Positions 8,027 through 17,570 of a stretch of DNA of 64,000 nt are shown here, piece after piece (position 1 is the stretch's first letter; every line of letters begins with the position of its first letter). The DNA comes from Pseudomonas sp. GGS8 (GTDB lineage Bacteria > Pseudomonadota > Gammaproteobacteria > Pseudomonadales > Pseudomonadaceae), in contig NZ_JALJWF010000001.1 of assembly GCF_024168645.1 (NCBI RefSeq), positions 735,001 through 799,000 of the forward strand, in the 5' to 3' direction. The translations under genes were made by a program, and so were the position numbers. The notes under the pieces are model-generated. The model was not told the DNA's origin and did not search any database. It saw nothing but the letters and a program-made list of their open reading frames with translations.

Positions 8027-9543
8027 GGCTGCCCCTGACGCAACGCCTGTCCCTGGTGTTTGCCGTGCTGTTGCTGGTGTGCTGCGGCACATCGGTATGG
8101 ATGCAGGTGCGCTCCAACCAAATGCATGAACTGGAAGTGGTGCAGGGTTTGTCGCGGGATCTGGCGCAACACATCGCCCACGACACCGTGCTGATGGACC
8201 GCAATGGCCCGATGCCCAATGCCGTGCGCGAACTGTTCAGCCAACTGATGCTGGTCAATCCCAGTGTCGAGGTCTATCTGTTGGACACCGGAGGCCGGAT
8301 TGTCGGCAGCGCCGCGCCCGAAGGCCGAATACATCGGGAGCAGGTCGATCTGGTGCCGATCCAGCGTTTGCTAAAAGGCGAGGCCCTGCCGATTCTGGGT
8401 GACGATCCGCGCAGCGTCGATGGTCGCAAGGTGTTCAGCGCCGCGCCATTACGGGTCAACGGTCAGCCGGCCGGTTATCTGTATGTGGTGCTGCTTAGCG
8501 AAGAACACGACCGCTTCGCCGAACGCGGGGCCACCAGCGCGGCGCTCAATACCGCATTGTTGTCCATTGGGCTGGTGGCGTTGCTGTGCCTGATTGCCGG
8601 CCTCACGGCATTTGCCCTGATCACCCGGCCATTGCGCCGTTTGACCGAGAAAGTCAGTCAATTCGATATCAACGGCGTTCCAACCGCTTCGCCCGAACCT
8701 GAGCCGGAGCCTTTAGAAAAAGCTGCCAGCCACGATGAAATAGCCGTACTCGACGCGGCCTTTCGGCAGATGCAAGCGCGCCTCGGTGAACAATGGCGCT
8801 CGCTGACCCGTCAGGATCAGGAGCGTCGCGAACTGGTGGCCAACATCTCCCACGACCTGCGCACACCGCTGGCCTCGCTACACGGTTACCTGGAAACCCT
8901 GTCGCTCAAGGACGCCACCTTGTCCCCCGCTGACCGCCGTCGTTATCTGGGAATCGCTCTGGATCAGAGCCGCAAGGTCGGCGGTCTGGCGCAATCGTTG
9001 CTGGAGCTGGTGCGGCTGGAACACGGTTTCGTGCAGCCGGTGCTGGAGCGCTTCTCCCTGACCGATCTGGTGCAGGATATTTTTCAGAAATTCGAACTCA
9101 GCGCCGAAGCGCGCCAGATCGAACTCAAGGCCACTTTCGCTCCCAACGTCGCGGTGGCCTGCGCCGACCTGGGGCTGATCGAGCGAGTGCTGACCAACCT
9201 GTTCGACAACGCCCTGCGCCACACCCCCCAAGGGGGAGAAATCGAACTCAGTCTCCGCCCTCAAGAGTCTTTTATCGAAGTGACCGTCAGCGACACCGGC
9301 CCCGGCATCGCCCCCGAATTACGCGAAGGTCTGTTTCTGCGTCCATTCAACATTGGCGGCGCACGGCGCGATGGCGGACTGGGATTGCGGATCGTGCACC
9401 GGATCCTGCAATTGCACGGTCGCAAGATCGAGCTGATCGATGTGCCGGGACGCGGCGCGACTTTTCGCTTCTCCTTGCCGGTGGATGAGCAAACGGCAGA
9501 GCAGTGGGTGGTTCGGTCTAAAACCTCTCACCAAAAATACTGA
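8023..9543 (+). CDS. Membrane sensor histidine kinase
   Basis: This 506-residue HisKA kinase partners the upstream regulator. A transmembrane helix at about 10-30 and another at about 180-205 bracket a periplasmic sensor of roughly 150 residues. A HAMP linker follows, then the dimerisation helix with phospho-accepting His (NISHDLRTPLASLHGYLE), then the ATPase with its N box (NLFDNALRHTP) and G boxes (DTGPGIAP, GLGLRIV). The open frame extends upstream, but the ATG at 8023 overlapping the regulator stop is the natural start. The periplasmic location of the sensor suits detection of envelope oxidative or redox stress, given the msr genes across the promoter region; this is inferred. Confidence 0.88.
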   Translation: MRLPLTQRLSLVFAVLLLVCCGTSVWMQVRSNQMHELEVVQGLSRDLAQHIAHDTVLMDRNGPMPNAVRELFSQLMLVNPSVEVYLLDTGGRIVGSAAPEGRIHREQVDLVPIQRLLKGEALPILGDDPRSVDGRKVFSAAPLRVNGQPAGYLYVVLLSEEHDRFAERGATSAALNTALLSIGLVALLCLIAGLTAFALITRPLRRLTEKVSQFDINGVPTASPEPEPEPLEKAASHDEIAVLDAAFRQMQARLGEQWRSLTRQDQERRELVANISHDLRTPLASLHGYLETLSLKDATLSPADRRRYLGIALDQSRKVGGLAQSLLELVRLEHGFVQPVLERFSLTDLVQDIFQKFELSAEARQIELKATFAPNVAVACADLGLIERVLTNLFDNALRHTPQGGEIELSLRPQESFIEVTVSDTGPGIAPELREGLFLRPFNIGGARRDGGLGLRIVHRILQLHGRKIELIDVPGRGATFRFSLPVDEQTAEQWVVRSKTSHQKY

Positions 9544-9655
9544 CCAGCCACCTGTTCATCCGTGACAACGCAGCGCGGGTCCAATAGATTAGGCGGCCTG
9601 AAAAGGCCCTGTGCTTTCTCGCCTCAATCCAAGTTAAAGAAGTAGTGAAATTTCA

Positions 9656-10360
9656 ATGTCCGATTCCAATACCGCTGAATCCGTAGTCACCTTGTCGTCC
9701 AAAGCGGAATACGAAAACTCCATCAATCTTTCACAGCACGTGCCTCAGGCCAAGACCATCAGCGAGATGGTTCTGGACGCTTTTCAATCCACCCGGGAAA
9801 GCGACCAGATCCGCGAACTGCGCGCCGCGATTCGCCAAGCTCACGACAGCTTCGATGACGATAAAGCCTACGAATTGATGGGCGAACTCAAGCAATTGAA
9901 AGACGCCGAAGCCGCAGACATTGCCGCCCTGGAAGACCTGAGCAGCAAATTCCCGATCAGCCGCATTCTGTCCAGCTTCAAGGATGACCCGGCGTTCCAG
10001 GAAATCGTTTATGGCCTGGCGCTGAAAGTGCTGAACCAGACTCACCAAGCCATCAGCAACCCGAGCAGCGGCAAGAGCAAAGCGGCTCGCGCCAAAAAAG
10101 AAGTTGAAGTGTTCACCATCAGCAAGGACGGCATCAGCGTCACCCTGCCCCTGCGCACCCCGCGCTCGCGCCTGAACGTTGATCGTGAAGCGCTGGAATT
10201 CCTGGGTTTCACTTTCGTCGGCGAAGGCGAAGAAGCGGAGCTGGAAAGCGAAACGTTCCTGGACAATGCCGGGGCCGAACAAGCGGTCAACCGCAAGAAC
10301 ATCATCACCGCGCTTCAGCAGCAAACCGCGTTCGACGGCTACAGTATCGCCGCGCAGTAA
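9656..10360 (+). CDS. Conserved-looking protein of unknown function
   Basis: This 234-residue cytoplasmic protein has no signal peptide and no membrane helix. Residues about 40-110 are charged and helical (RESDQIRELRAAIRQA and similar heptad-like runs, probably a coiled coil). A Ser/Lys/Ala linker at about 138-148 (SSGKSKAARAKKE) leads to a C-terminal domain of alternating strands (VFTISKDGISVTLPLRTPRS) and an acidic segment. I do not recognise a family. It is monocistronic: it follows the kinase by about 110 bases and is closed by a strong terminator. The basic linker and helical oligomerisation region would suit a nucleic-acid or scaffold protein, but this is a guess. Confidence 0.75.
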   Translation: MSDSNTAESVVTLSSKAEYENSINLSQHVPQAKTISEMVLDAFQSTRESDQIRELRAAIRQAHDSFDDDKAYELMGELKQLKDAEAADIAALEDLSSKFPISRILSSFKDDPAFQEIVYGLALKVLNQTHQAISNPSSGKSKAARAKKEVEVFTISKDGISVTLPLRTPRSRLNVDREALEFLGFTFVGEGEEAELESETFLDNAGAEQAVNRKNIITALQQQTAFDGYSIAAQ

Positions 10361-10374
10361 CACGCCACACCTCA

Positions 10375-10404
10375 AAGCCCCGCCCTCGGAAGCGGGGCTT
10401 TTTA
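10375..10404 (+). terminator. Intrinsic terminator of the 234-residue unknown gene
   Basis: AAGCCCCGC (10375-10383) pairs with GCGGGGCTT (10392-10400) around an 8-base loop, followed by TTTATT. It begins 14 bases after the stop codon and also faces the end of the convergent ridA-like gene. Confidence 0.9.
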
Positions 10405-10420
10405 TTGCTCGCTGGATTGA

Positions 10421-10912
10421 TTACACCGACGGATGCAGCGCCGCGATCATGTCGATTTCGATAGGGGCATTTTTCGGCAACTGGTAAACACCGACAGTCG
10501 TTCGCGTATGTCGACCGGCATCGCCCAATACATGCGTGAGAACATCCGATGCACCGTTGGCCACTTCGCTCAGGTCCACAAAATCGAGTGTGGACTTCAC
10601 ATACACCGTGATGCGAAGGAGCGCCTTGACGTTATCCAGTGAACCAATAGCCCCTCGGATCAGCGCCAGCCCGCGTATCGCACTGATGCTGGCGGCCTCT
10701 TGAGCATCGGCCATGTTGAGTTCCAACCCGACACGGCCGGGGTACTGGACTTCGCCGTTCATGCGCGGCACCAGGCCACTGACATACACCTCATCGCCGT
10801 GCCGAAGCAGCGGCGCATAGTGCCCCCCGGCGGCGTTCTCGTCGTAGATATCAAAGCCGAGTTCTTTCGCCATCGCGAGGAAACGTTCATCGCGGGTTAT
10901 CTGCTGAATCAT
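10421..10912 (-). CDS. RidA/YjgF/YER057c-family protein
   Basis: RidA proteins hydrolyse reactive enamine/imine intermediates released by PLP enzymes. This 163-residue member is longer than the archetype (about 128), with an N-terminal extension of about 35 residues. The core includes VYVSGLVP and YVKSTLDFVDLSEVAN, the beta-barrel and helix of the trimer fold. The C-terminal segment (TRTTVGVYQLPKNAPIEID) is where archetypes carry the substrate-binding Arg and Glu. The TRTTVGV context resembles them, but I cannot be sure this subgroup is an active deaminase. It is divergent from a MocR-type regulator. Confidence 0.88.
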   Translation of the reverse strand: MIQQITRDERFLAMAKELGFDIYDENAAGGHYAPLLRHGDEVYVSGLVPRMNGEVQYPGRVGLELNMADAQEAASISAIRGLALIRGAIGSLDNVKALLRITVYVKSTLDFVDLSEVANGASDVLTHVLGDAGRHTRTTVGVYQLPKNAPIEIDMIAALHPSV

Positions 10913-11010
10913 CTATTGGACCCCTTTGGTCAATCATGCGAACCGCGCAGATGATGGTAGAGACAGACGTTCGCGTTGATCAGAGCAAGTTCGTATAGAA
11001 TCCAGCGAAC

Positions 11011-11034
11011 TTTACTGCCAGAGAGACCAGTAAA
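11011..11034. promoter_or_regulatory. Candidate MocR operator at the regulator's own start codon
   Basis: TTTACTG (11011-11017) and CAGTAAA (11028-11034) are exact inverted copies with a 10-base spacer, and the right arm abuts the ATG at 11035. This is operator-like symmetry exactly where an autorepressor would block transcription or early translation. Binding is inferred. Confidence 0.45.
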
Positions 11035-12444
11035 ATGCAGGCTCAGCGCGCAGTGATCGCCGCCATCGAATTCCAGCCGGGAGTTCCGCTGGTGCAGCAG
11101 ATTGTCGATCAGCTGTCTGTGGCAATCAGCCAGGGTGGCTTGCCTCACGGGGCCAAGTTGCCACCGATTCGCGAACTTTCCGAATTGATGAACGTCGGCA
11201 AATCCACGGTGGTCGATGCCTTGGACCGATTGCGCGCCAAGGGGCTGGTGGTTTCACGCCAGGGCTCGGGGCACTACGCCCAACGGGCCAACAGTCAGCC
11301 ACCGACTGCGGCGAGCCTGGATCTGCAACCCCAGGATATTCTCAGTCGGGTCCGCCGTGCGTTGCTGTTGAACAATGGCGCGCTGCGTCCTGGTTGTGGA
11401 TTCCTGCCCGGTTCGTGGCTGCCCGCCGAAGAACTGCTCAAAGCCGTACGCGGCACCCTTCGTGCGACCGCGCTGCGCATGGGCGAATACGGTGAGGTGG
11501 GCGGTTACCTGCCGCTGCGCGAGGCGTTGCGGGTGAAGTTGTCGACCGTCGGCATCGACGTGCCGCTGGGGCAGATCATTACCACCGCCAATACTGTGCA
11601 AGCCATTGACCTGCTGATGCGCCTGTTGATCAAACCCGGTGACACGGTACTGCTGGACGATCCGTGCTACTTCAACATGCACGCCAACCTGTCGTTGCAT
11701 GGCGCCAAAGTCATCACCATTGCCCGCGATTGCGAGGGCCTGGATCTGGAGGCGTTCGAGCAATTGCTGATTGCCTATCGCCCCGTGCTGTACATGACCA
11801 ACAGCACGCTGCACAACCCGACCGGGCACTCGTTCTCCGCCGCCCAGGTTTATCGTTTGCTGGAGCTGAGTCACCGTTACGGTTTCCACATCGTGGAAGA
11901 TGACCTCTATGGCGATCTTCAGCAAAGACGCACCCCGAGACTGGCCGCGAGTGGTCTGGACAACGTCAGCTACATCTCCGGTTTCTCCAAGACCCTGACC
12001 GCCAACAGCCGGGTCAGCTATGCGGTGCTCTCGCCGCAACTGGCAGCACGCTTGATCCGTTTGAAGATGAGCTGCGGCGGTGTGACCTCAGAGCTGGCGG
12101 AACAAATTATCTGCACGATGCTCAGTAATGGCAGTTACACCAAACACACTCGCCGCACAGTCGATCGCCTCTACGAATCGAGCAGCCGCGTGGCACGCTG
12201 GTTGGTGGAGGCCGGATGCTCAGTGTCTTCGCTACCAGGTGAAGGCCTGTTTATCTGGACCCGTTTGCCCGAAGGATTGCACGCCGAGACGCTGGCCAGT
12301 AAAGGTCTTGAAAACGACCTCGTCCTGGCACCCGGCACCTTATTGAGCAAAGCGGCTGATGCCAGCAGCTTCCTGCGCTTCAACGTCGCGCACAGCGATA
12401 GCCCACAGGTGCGCGAACGGTTTTTCCGATTGCTTGATAGCTGA
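11035..12444 (+). CDS. MocR/GabR-type GntR regulator with aminotransferase-like domain
   Basis: The 469-residue product joins an N-terminal GntR winged helix (about 15-80, LPPIRELSELMNVGKSTVVD) to a fold-type I aminotransferase domain (about 120-465). The PLP-binding Lys appears to be in ISGFSKTLTANSR, and TNSTLHNPTGH and EDDLYGDL are the usual cofactor-site segments. Such proteins use PLP-ligand chemistry to sense amino compounds rather than for turnover. The divergent gene encodes a RidA protein, which handles products of PLP enzymes, so the pair may respond to an amino acid metabolite. A palindrome sits directly at the start codon. Confidence 0.9.
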   Translation: MQAQRAVIAAIEFQPGVPLVQQIVDQLSVAISQGGLPHGAKLPPIRELSELMNVGKSTVVDALDRLRAKGLVVSRQGSGHYAQRANSQPPTAASLDLQPQDILSRVRRALLLNNGALRPGCGFLPGSWLPAEELLKAVRGTLRATALRMGEYGEVGGYLPLREALRVKLSTVGIDVPLGQIITTANTVQAIDLLMRLLIKPGDTVLLDDPCYFNMHANLSLHGAKVITIARDCEGLDLEAFEQLLIAYRPVLYMTNSTLHNPTGHSFSAAQVYRLLELSHRYGFHIVEDDLYGDLQQRRTPRLAASGLDNVSYISGFSKTLTANSRVSYAVLSPQLAARLIRLKMSCGGVTSELAEQIICTMLSNGSYTKHTRRTVDRLYESSSRVARWLVEAGCSVSSLPGEGLFIWTRLPEGLHAETLASKGLENDLVLAPGTLLSKAADASSFLRFNVAHSDSPQVRERFFRLLDS

Positions 12445-12469
12445 GTTTTTCTGATAAACCGAGTTGTTG

Positions 12470-12565
12470 CCATCGCGAGCAGGCTCGCTCCCACAGGGGG
12501 TCAGAGTCGGACTTGGAGTTGGTGGCAACACCGAACTAATGTGGGAGCGAGCCTGCTCGCGATGG
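12470..12565. repeat. REP pair (CATCGCGAGCAGGCTCGCTC type)
   Basis: A 26-base arm at 12470-12495 is repeated as its exact complement at 12540-12565, separated by 44 bases. Each arm contains its own small palindrome (GCGAGC-AG-GCTCGC). This is the classic Pseudomonas REP doublet, and the same sequence recurs at 24240, 25566 and 26071. It sits between the MocR gene and the cyoE terminator. Confidence 0.9.
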
Positions 12566-12596
12566 TCTCACCACGGTCCACCAGAAAAGCCCCAAC

Positions 12597-12636
12597 AAAA
12601 AGCCCCGCTCTTCTCTCGAAGGCGGGGCTTTTCTTT
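12597..12636. terminator. Bidirectional intrinsic terminator downstream of cyoE
   Basis: A GC-rich stem (AAAAGCCCCGC, starting about 12598, with GCGGGGCTTTT ending 12632) is flanked by A and T runs, so it can stop transcripts from both the convergent cyo operon and the MocR gene. Confidence 0.88.
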
Positions 12637-12650
12637 ACAGCATCCGACGC

Positions 12651-13538
12651 TTAAGGCGCGTACGTCAGCAACAGCTCACTCGGCACTTTGAAGTCCAGCG
12701 ACATCATCACGCTCAACGCAGTAATGGTGAAGATCGAGAACACGAACAGCTTGCGTGCCCAGACCGTGTCATCCACTGCCTTGTAACCGGTCCAGGCCAT
12801 GTACAGCCAGTACATGCCCATGGCCGCGGCGACGGCGAGGTAGCTCATGCCGGCGTAGCCGCTGAAGGTCAGCATCAAGGTCGCCACGAGGAAGGCCAGG
12901 ATGTAGAGCAGGATATGTTTTTTAGCCACTTCAATGCCGCGCTTCACTGGCAGCACCGGAATCGATGCGGCCAGGTAATCGTTGAAGCGGAAGATCGCAA
13001 TGGCGTAGGAATGCGGCATCTGCCACAGGCTGAACATCACCAGCAACGTCAGTGCGGCCATGTCGAAGTTATTGCTGACGGCGACGTAACCGATCACCGG
13101 CGGCATCGCCCCCGACAAACTGCCCACCAGCGTGCCGTGAACCGACTTGCGCTTGAGGTACAGGCTGTAGAAGCCGACGTAGATGACAAAACCGATCACC
13201 GCGAACAGTGCGGCCAATGGGTTGGCCACCTTGTACAACAACGCAACGCCGGCGACACCCAGAACGGTCGCATAAGCCAGGGCCAGTTTCAGGGAGATCA
13301 AGCCCTGGACCAGCACCCGGTTCTTGGTGCGTTCCATCTTCAGGTCGATGTCGCGGTCGATGCAGTTGTTGAACACGCAACCGGAAGCCACCACCAGGGA
13401 CGTGCCGATCATCGCGGCCAGGAAAATGGCCAGATCGACATGCCCTTTGGAGGCCAGGAAAAATCCGCCTGCCACAGAAAGCACGTTACCGAAAATGATC
13501 CCCGGTTTGGTGATTTGGATAAAGTGCTTAAAGGACAT
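12651..13538 (-). CDS. cyoE: Protoheme IX farnesyltransferase (heme O synthase)
   Basis: CyoE attaches a farnesyl group to heme b to make heme O, the high-spin heme of bo3 oxidase. It is a UbiA-family membrane prenyltransferase of 295 residues with about nine membrane helices. The first Asp-rich motif ([15 protein letters not shown]) and a later YTLYLKR-like loop are the prenyl-diphosphate binding sites. The ATG at 13538 starts [13 protein letters not shown] as in homologues; the longer frame is not needed. It is the last gene of cyoABCDE. Confidence 0.95.
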   Translation of the reverse strand: MSFKHFIQITKPGIIFGNVLSVAGGFFLASKGHVDLAIFLAAMIGTSLVVASGCVFNNCIDRDIDLKMERTKNRVLVQGLISLKLALAYATVLGVAGVALLYKVANPLAALFAVIGFVIYVGFYSLYLKRKSVHGTLVGSLSGAMPPVIGYVAVSNNFDMAALTLLVMFSLWQMPHSYAIAIFRFNDYLAASIPVLPVKRGIEVAKKHILLYILAFLVATLMLTFSGYAGMSYLAVAAAMGMYWLYMAWTGYKAVDDTVWARKLFVFSIFTITALSVMMSLDFKVPSELLLTYAP

Positions 13539-13549
13539 CCGGACTTTCC

Positions 13550-13885
13550 TCAGTGCGCCATCATGTTGGTGTGGATGCTGAACATGATCCACAGCGACAG
13601 GCCTACCAACAGGACAATCACGATCGCGGCAAAAACAAACGCAATCACGTTGTTACGCTGCGCCGCCGAACGGTCCAGGTGGAGGAAGTACACCAGGTGC
13701 ACCAGCACCTGGATGACTGCGAAGGCCAGTACGATCCACAGAGTCATGGCTTTAGGCAGCGACGGGTACATCACCAGGCCGAAAGGAATGACGGTCAGGA
13801 TCACCGACAGAATGAAACCGATAGCGTAGGACTTGACGCTGCCGTGGCCGGCGTCGTGGCTATCGTGGGAATGAGCGTTAGCCAT
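13550..13885 (-). CDS. cyoD: Cytochrome bo3 ubiquinol oxidase subunit IV
   Basis: The small 111-residue subunit has three membrane helices and an N-terminal His-rich cytoplasmic tail ([15 protein letters not shown]). In the complex it helps assembly of subunit I and copper-site maturation. It starts immediately after the cyoC stop with no gap and ends 11 bases before cyoE. Confidence 0.95.
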   Translation of the reverse strand: MANAHSHDSHDAGHGSVKSYAIGFILSVILTVIPFGLVMYPSLPKAMTLWIVLAFAVIQVLVHLVYFLHLDRSAAQRNNVIAFVFAAIVIVLLVGLSLWIMFSIHTNMMAH

Positions 13886-14512
13886 TTACATAGTCCCCAT
13901 CAGATAAACAACGGTGAATACGCAGATCCACACCACGTCCAGGAAGTGCCAGAACAGGCTCAGGCAGCTCAGACGGGTCTTGTTGGTCGCCGTCAGGCCG
14001 TTTTTCTGCACCTGATACATCATGATCGCCATCCAGATCAGACCGCTGGTCACGTGCAGACCGTGGGTGCCGACCAGGGTGAAGAACCCGGACAGGAAGC
14101 CGCTGCGGCTAGGGCCGAAGCCTTCGGAGATCAACTTGTGGAACTCGTTGACCTCCATGCCGATGAAGCCGGCGCCGAACAGGAAGGTCAGGGCCAGCCA
14201 GCCCAGGACCTGGTTCTTCTTGCCCTTGAACAACGCCAGCATGGCGAAGCCGTAGGTGATCGAACTGAACAGCAGCAGAGCGGTTTCGCCCAGTACGTAT
14301 GGCAGCTCGAAGATGTCGTGGCCCGACGGGCCACCCGCTACGTTGTTAACCAGTACCGCGTACGCCGCGAAGATCGACGCAAACAGAATGCAGTCGGTCA
14401 TCAGGTAGAGCCAGAAACCGAATACGGTCATCTCGCCCGAGTCGTGGTGATGGTCATCATGCCCATGTCCATCGACATGGGTGTGTCCAGCATTGGTCAC
14501 TAAGTTCGACAT
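13886..14512 (-). CDS. cyoC: Cytochrome bo3 ubiquinol oxidase subunit III
   Basis: This 208-residue heme-copper oxidase subunit III homologue has five predicted helices and an N-terminal His-rich stretch ([15 protein letters not shown]). The [13 protein letters not shown] segment is the conserved subunit III motif. It contains no cofactor and stabilises the catalytic subunit. It lies 3 bases after cyoB. Confidence 0.95.
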   Translation of the reverse strand: MSNLVTNAGHTHVDGHGHDDHHHDSGEMTVFGFWLYLMTDCILFASIFAAYAVLVNNVAGGPSGHDIFELPYVLGETALLLFSSITYGFAMLALFKGKKNQVLGWLALTFLFGAGFIGMEVNEFHKLISEGFGPSRSGFLSGFFTLVGTHGLHVTSGLIWMAIMMYQVQKNGLTATNKTRLSCLSLFWHFLDVVWICVFTVVYLMGTM

Positions 14513-14515
14513 GGT

Positions 14516-16546
14516 TTAAGCCTGTTCCAACGAGGTTTCAACACGGGTGGCGGTGGCTGGAATTTTCCCGGCCGCTACCAGACGCTTGTGCTGCTCGGCT
14601 TCGATGCGCTCGATCACGTCGACCGGCACCATATAGCCTTGATCATCGCGTGCAGCGTGGATCACGAAGTAGCCCACGGTGCCAACCAGACCAACGATGG
14701 CCAACCACCAGATGTGCCAGATCATCGCGAAACCGAACACGGTCAACAGAGCACCCATGACCAGACCGGTCGCGGTGTTGTTTGGCATGTGGATCGGCTC
14801 GTACTTGGCCGGAGCCTTGTACGCGGTGCCGTTTTCCTTGGCTTCGGTGAACGGGTCGATGCCTTCTGCTTTTGGCAGCACGGCAAAGTTGTAGAACGGT
14901 GGTGGCGAGGAGGTCGACCATTCCAGGGTGTGGGCATTCCACGGGTCGCCGTGCTCGCACATGTTCTGCGGCAGCTTGCGGTCACGGATACTCACGTACA
15001 GCTGGATCAGCTGGCAGGCGATACCCGCAGCGATCATCACCGCACCGAACATGGCCACGTACAGGTACGGTACCCACTCAGGGTTGGTGGTGGCGTTCAG
15101 ACGACGGGTCATGCCCATGAAGCCCAGTACATAGAGCGGCATGAACGCGACGAAGAAGCCGGAAATCCAGAACCAGAATGCTGCCTTGCCCCAACCTTCG
15201 TGCAACTTGAAGCCGAACGCTTTCGGGAAGTAGAAGCCAAAACCTGCGATGTAACCGAATACCGCGCCGCCGATGATCACGTTATGGAAGTGCGCGATCA
15301 CGAACAGGCTGTTGTGCAGCACGAAGTCAGCACCCGGGATGGCCAGCAGTACGCCGGTCATGCCGCCGATGGCGAAGGTCACCATGAAGCCCAGGGTCCA
15401 CAGAACCTGGCTGGTAAAACGCAGACGGCCTTGATAAATGGTGAACAGCCAGTTGAATAGCTTCACACCCGTCGGGATCGAAATCAGCATCGTCGCCAGA
15501 CCGAAGAAGGCGTTGACGCTGGCACCCGAACCCATGGTGAAGAAGTGGTGCAGCCAGACCATGAAGCCCAGGATCGAGATCGCACCCGATGCGTAGACCA
15601 TCGAGTGGTGGCCGAACAGACGCTTGCCGGTGAAGGTCGAGATGACTTCGGAGAAGATCCCGAACGCTGGCAGAATCAGGATGTACACCTCGGGGTGACC
15701 CCAGGCCCAGAACAGGTTGACGTACATCATCGGATTGCCACCAAGTTCATTGGTGAAAATGTGGAAATCCATGTAGCGGTCAAGCGTCAGCAAAGCCAGG
15801 GTAGCGGTCAGGATCGGGAACGAAGCCACGATCAGGACGTTGGCCCAGGTGCAGGTCCAGGTGAAGATCGGCATGTCCATCAGCTTCATGCCCGGGGTAC
15901 GCATTTTCAGCACGGTGGCCAGGAAGTTGACCCCCGTCAGCGTCGTACCTAGGCCGGATAGCTGTAGCGCCCAGATGTAGTAGTCCATCCCCACGCCCGG
16001 GCTGTATTGCAGGCCCGACAGCGGCGGATAGGCAACCCAACCGGTCTTGGCGAATTCGCCAACGCCCAGGGACAGGTTGATCAGCACCACGCCGGACACC
16101 AGCAGCCAGAAGCTCAGGGAGTTCAGGAACGGGTAGGCAACGTCACGGGCGCCGATCTGCAGCGGCACTGCAAGGTTCATCAGGCCGGTGAAGAATGGCA
16201 TCGCCATGAAGATGATCATGATCACACCGTGAGCGGTGAAGATCTGGTCATAGTGTTCAGGTGGCAGGTAGCCAGGCGAACCCTCGGTGGCCATGGCCAA
16301 CTGGGTACGCATCATGATGGCGTCGGCAAAACCACGCAGCAGCATGACCATGGCGACGACGATGTACATCACGCCGATTTTCTTGTGGTCGACCGAGGTC
16401 AACCACTCGGTCCACAAATAGGTCCACTTCTTGAAGTAGGTGATTGCAGCGAACAGTGCCAGACCGCCGAGCGCGATCATGGCGATGGTCACCATCACGA
16501 TCGGCTCGTGGAACGGGACCGCTTCCCAACTTAATTTACCAAACAT
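14516..16546 (-). CDS. cyoB: Cytochrome bo3 ubiquinol oxidase subunit I
   Basis: This is the catalytic subunit: it oxidises ubiquinol, reduces O2 to water and pumps protons. The 676-residue protein shows the CuB site (WGHPEVYIL, His plus cross-linked Tyr), the HH pair in WLHHFFTMG, and a later HFHNVIIGG holding heme ligands. The 15-helix length is typical for CyoB rather than aa3 subunit I. It sits 3 bases after cyoA. Confidence 0.97.
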   Translation of the reverse strand: MFGKLSWEAVPFHEPIVMVTIAMIALGGLALFAAITYFKKWTYLWTEWLTSVDHKKIGVMYIVVAMVMLLRGFADAIMMRTQLAMATEGSPGYLPPEHYDQIFTAHGVIMIIFMAMPFFTGLMNLAVPLQIGARDVAYPFLNSLSFWLLVSGVVLINLSLGVGEFAKTGWVAYPPLSGLQYSPGVGMDYYIWALQLSGLGTTLTGVNFLATVLKMRTPGMKLMDMPIFTWTCTWANVLIVASFPILTATLALLTLDRYMDFHIFTNELGGNPMMYVNLFWAWGHPEVYILILPAFGIFSEVISTFTGKRLFGHHSMVYASGAISILGFMVWLHHFFTMGSGASVNAFFGLATMLISIPTGVKLFNWLFTIYQGRLRFTSQVLWTLGFMVTFAIGGMTGVLLAIPGADFVLHNSLFVIAHFHNVIIGGAVFGYIAGFGFYFPKAFGFKLHEGWGKAAFWFWISGFFVAFMPLYVLGFMGMTRRLNATTNPEWVPYLYVAMFGAVMIAAGIACQLIQLYVSIRDRKLPQNMCEHGDPWNAHTLEWSTSSPPPFYNFAVLPKAEGIDPFTEAKENGTAYKAPAKYEPIHMPNNTATGLVMGALLTVFGFAMIWHIWWLAIVGLVGTVGYFVIHAARDDQGYMVPVDVIERIEAEQHKRLVAAGKIPATATRVETSLEQA

Positions 16547-16549
16547 CGT

Positions 16550-17494
16550 TTACTCCTCTGCCCCGGCAGCTGAATGCGAACTCATGTCCATTCCTTCCAT
16601 GGCGGCCATTTCGTGCTCTTTCTTCTCGTGGTGCATCGGCTTGCCCGGTTTCATACCTTCGTACTTGTCGACGATGATCTGGAACAGGTTCGGCGTGACC
16701 GAGGAGTAAAGCTCGACTGGGTTGTTCTGGCTCTGCTTGGACAGGGCTGCGTATTCAGCTTGTTCAAGCTGTTTAGGTGCCTTTTTGACTTCGCTTACCC
16801 AGGCGTCGAAATCTTCCTGAGAAGTGGCGATAGCTTTGAATTTCATGCCGGTGAAACCCGCGCCGCTGTAGTTGGCGGAGATACCGTCCATTTCAGCGTT
16901 CTGGTTGGCGATCAGGTGCAGTTTGGTCTGCATGCCCGCCATCGCGTAGATCTGACCGCCCAGAGCAGGGATGAAGAACGAGTTCATCACGGCGTCGGAA
17001 GTGATCTTGAAGTTGATCGGGGTGTGCGCCGGGAACACGATCTTGTTGACCGTGGCAATGCCTTGTTCCGGGTAGATGAACAGCCACTTCCAGTCCAGCG
17101 CAACCACTTCAATGGTGATCGGCTTGACGTCGGATTCCAGCGGCTTGTAAGGGTCCAGAGCGTGGGTCGACTTGTAGGTGACGTAACCCAGGGCAATGAT
17201 GATCAGGACCGGAATAGTCCACACCGCGATTTCGATCTTGGTGGAGTGGGACCATTTTGGCGTGTAGACGGCGTCCTGGTTGGAAGCGCGGTATTTCCAG
17301 GCGAACAGGAACGTCATGACGATGACCGGCACGACGACCAACAGCATCAGCAGCGTTGCGGTGATGATCAGGTTTCGCTCATCCAGGCCGACCTGGCCCT
17401 TGGGATCGAGCAAGGTCATGTTGCAGCCTCCCAGCAACAACGTGCCGAGCAGCGGCAATAAGCCTAGTAGTCTGGGGTACCTGTTTTTACTCAT
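16550..17494 (-). CDS. cyoA: Cytochrome bo3 ubiquinol oxidase subunit II
   Basis: The 314-residue lipoprotein subunit has a signal with lipobox LLGGC (Cys at about 24), two membrane helices and a periplasmic cupredoxin fold (about 125-260) without the CuA cysteines, as expected for a quinol oxidase. The C-terminal tail is rich in Met, His and Glu. ATG 17494 is chosen because it starts the signal peptide; upstream in-frame codons add an unlikely Cys-rich leader. It is the first gene of cyoABCDE, preceded by about 0.8 kb without genes. Confidence 0.95.
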   Translation of the reverse strand: MSKNRYPRLLGLLPLLGTLLLGGCNMTLLDPKGQVGLDERNLIITATLLMLLVVVPVIVMTFLFAWKYRASNQDAVYTPKWSHSTKIEIAVWTIPVLIIIALGYVTYKSTHALDPYKPLESDVKPITIEVVALDWKWLFIYPEQGIATVNKIVFPAHTPINFKITSDAVMNSFFIPALGGQIYAMAGMQTKLHLIANQNAEMDGISANYSGAGFTGMKFKAIATSQEDFDAWVSEVKKAPKQLEQAEYAALSKQSQNNPVELYSSVTPNLFQIIVDKYEGMKPGKPMHHEKKEHEMAAMEGMDMSSHSAAGAEE

Positions 17495-17555
17495 CTCACG
17501 ACCTCTAAAGCAGCTTGCGCAATGCAGTTGGGTTTTGATCGCCAACACTTCACCC

Positions 17556-17570
17556 TGCCAAGGGTTGGCA
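17556..17570. promoter_or_regulatory. Perfect palindrome TGCCAA-N3-TTGGCA upstream of cyoA
   Basis: This 15-base perfect dyad lies about 60 bases upstream of the cyoA start codon. Its size and symmetry fit a dimeric repressor operator. On the plus strand it is followed by TTTTTC, so it could also form a very short hairpin. No known consensus is matched with certainty. Confidence 0.35.

Noticed and set aside
12915..15460. Several plus-strand frames of 290-316 codons opposite cyoB, cyoC, cyoD and cyoE
   Set aside because: They mirror well-identified membrane protein genes; His/Gln/Asp-rich translations are the antisense of hydrophobic helices.
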